This document shows positions 6,334 to 6,881 of a stretch of 6,881 bases of DNA, piece by piece. How positions within the stretch are numbered: the first letter of the stretch is position 1; the number at the start of each line of letters is the position of its first letter. A program made the position numbers and the translations under genes. The stretch is taken from positions 1 through 6,881 of the forward strand of contig JALOMD010000144.1 of assembly GCA_025455595.1 (NCBI GenBank), given 5' to 3'. This DNA is from Cytophagales bacterium (lineage in GTDB: Bacteria > Bacteroidota > Bacteroidia > Cytophagales > 172606-1). The notes under the pieces were generated by a model. It was not told the origin of the DNA. It searched no databases and saw only the letters and a list, made by a program, of their open reading frames with translations.

Positions 6334-6881
6334 ATGGATAAAACAAAAGTGTTGAGTTTGGTCTGCTTGGCCGTTCTGCTGCTTAACTCCTGCATTGACG
6401 AGGTGCAGTTGCCTATCCGCAACGAAACACCCAAACTGGTGGTGGAGGGTATGATCACCAACGAGCCGGGGCCGTACCGGGTGCGGCTGACCTACTCGGG
6501 AGAGTTCCTGTCGGCCGGGGAATTGCCGCCCGAGCTTTCGGTCAGCAACGCGGAGGTTTTCATCAGTGACGACGTGGGCAACCGAACCAGACTGCTCTCG
6601 TTGCGCAACCCCGGTTTTTACGAAACCACCGATTCGTCGTTTGTTGGGCGGGTGGGCAGATCTTATACGCTTTCAGTACGGCTACCCGACGGACGGCGGT
6701 ACGTGTCCAAACCGGAAAAGATGCTTCCCGTGCCGCCGATAGACACCGTCTATGCCGAGTTCGTCACCATCAACAACCCGGGCAGAAACTACGCCTACGA
6801 CATTTACATTGACACCAGGGACGCGCCGAACACCCGCGACTACTACCGCTGGACGGCCTACTCCTACCACCTGCATCGTTC
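6334..6881 (+). CDS. DUF4249 family lipoprotein, N-terminal part (cut by window end)
   Basis: The frame is open from ATG 6334 to the end of the window: 182 complete codons plus two bases. The N-terminus MDKTKVLSLVCLAVLLLNSC is a lipoprotein signal, with lipobox LNSC and Cys20, followed by IDEVQLP. The text after it fits the start of the DUF4249 family as I know it: KLVVEGMITNEPGPYRVRLT, then SNAEVFISDD, GFYETTDSSFVGRVGRSYTL, and a Pro-rich turn before IDTVYAEF. The family's function is undefined. Its genes are often found beside TonB-dependent receptors, so a surface substrate-binding partner is a reasonable inference. Spacing to the receptor (86 bp, no terminator seen) suits co-transcription. 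AAGAAAG precedes the ATG, without a strong Shine-Dalgarno site. Family members usually run to several hundred residues, so about half is probably missing. Confidence 0.88.
   Translation, partial: MDKTKVLSLVCLAVLLLNSCIDEVQLPIRNETPKLVVEGMITNEPGPYRVRLTYSGEFLSAGELPPELSVSNAEVFISDDVGNRTRLLSLRNPGFYETTDSSFVGRVGRSYTLSVRLPDGRRYVSKPEKMLPVPPIDTVYAEFVTINNPGRNYAYDIYIDTRDAPNTRDYYRWTAYSYHLHR

Overview
The window looks like chromosomal DNA from a member of the Bacteroidota. The gene families support this: a very large lipoprotein with FG-GAP/VCBS repeats and an ASPIC/UnbV domain, a TonB-dependent receptor with an N-terminal carboxypeptidase-D-like regulatory domain, and a DUF4249 lipoprotein directly behind it. 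A palindromic repeat encoding an 'LTPGPSP' peptide and the lack of clear Shine-Dalgarno sites also fit. I cannot fix the order or genus. Every supported gene reads on the + strand.

Layout. Bases 2-85 are probably the last codons of an upstream gene. Bases 140-3550 encode a 1136-residue lipoprotein with seven Asp-rich FG-GAP-type loops, then an ASPIC/UnbV domain, then seven more loops. A G+C-rich inverted-repeat element (about 2715-2788) lies inside this gene and is translated in frame. Bases 3551-3898 are non-coding and strongly structured, with three consecutive stem-loops, the last a perfect 14-bp hairpin just before the next gene. Bases 3899-6247 encode a 782-residue TonB-dependent receptor that most likely starts at GTG. 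Bases 6248-6333 are a short gap holding a second copy (26 of 27 core bases) of the same hairpin. Bases 6334-6881 encode the first 182 residues of a DUF4249 lipoprotein, cut by the window end.

How the parts may work together. The receptor and the DUF4249 lipoprotein look like an outer-membrane uptake pair, with DUF4249 in the position SusD holds beside SusC; the substrate is unknown. The FG-GAP protein is probably a surface- or periplasm-exposed lipoprotein with beta-propeller folds. It is separated from the pair by about 350 bp, so shared transcription is uncertain. The most unusual signals are not genes: the translated repeat element, the hairpin repeated before both receptor-pair genes, and the folded region before the receptor. 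No tRNA, rRNA, CRISPR array, transposase or phage gene was seen.
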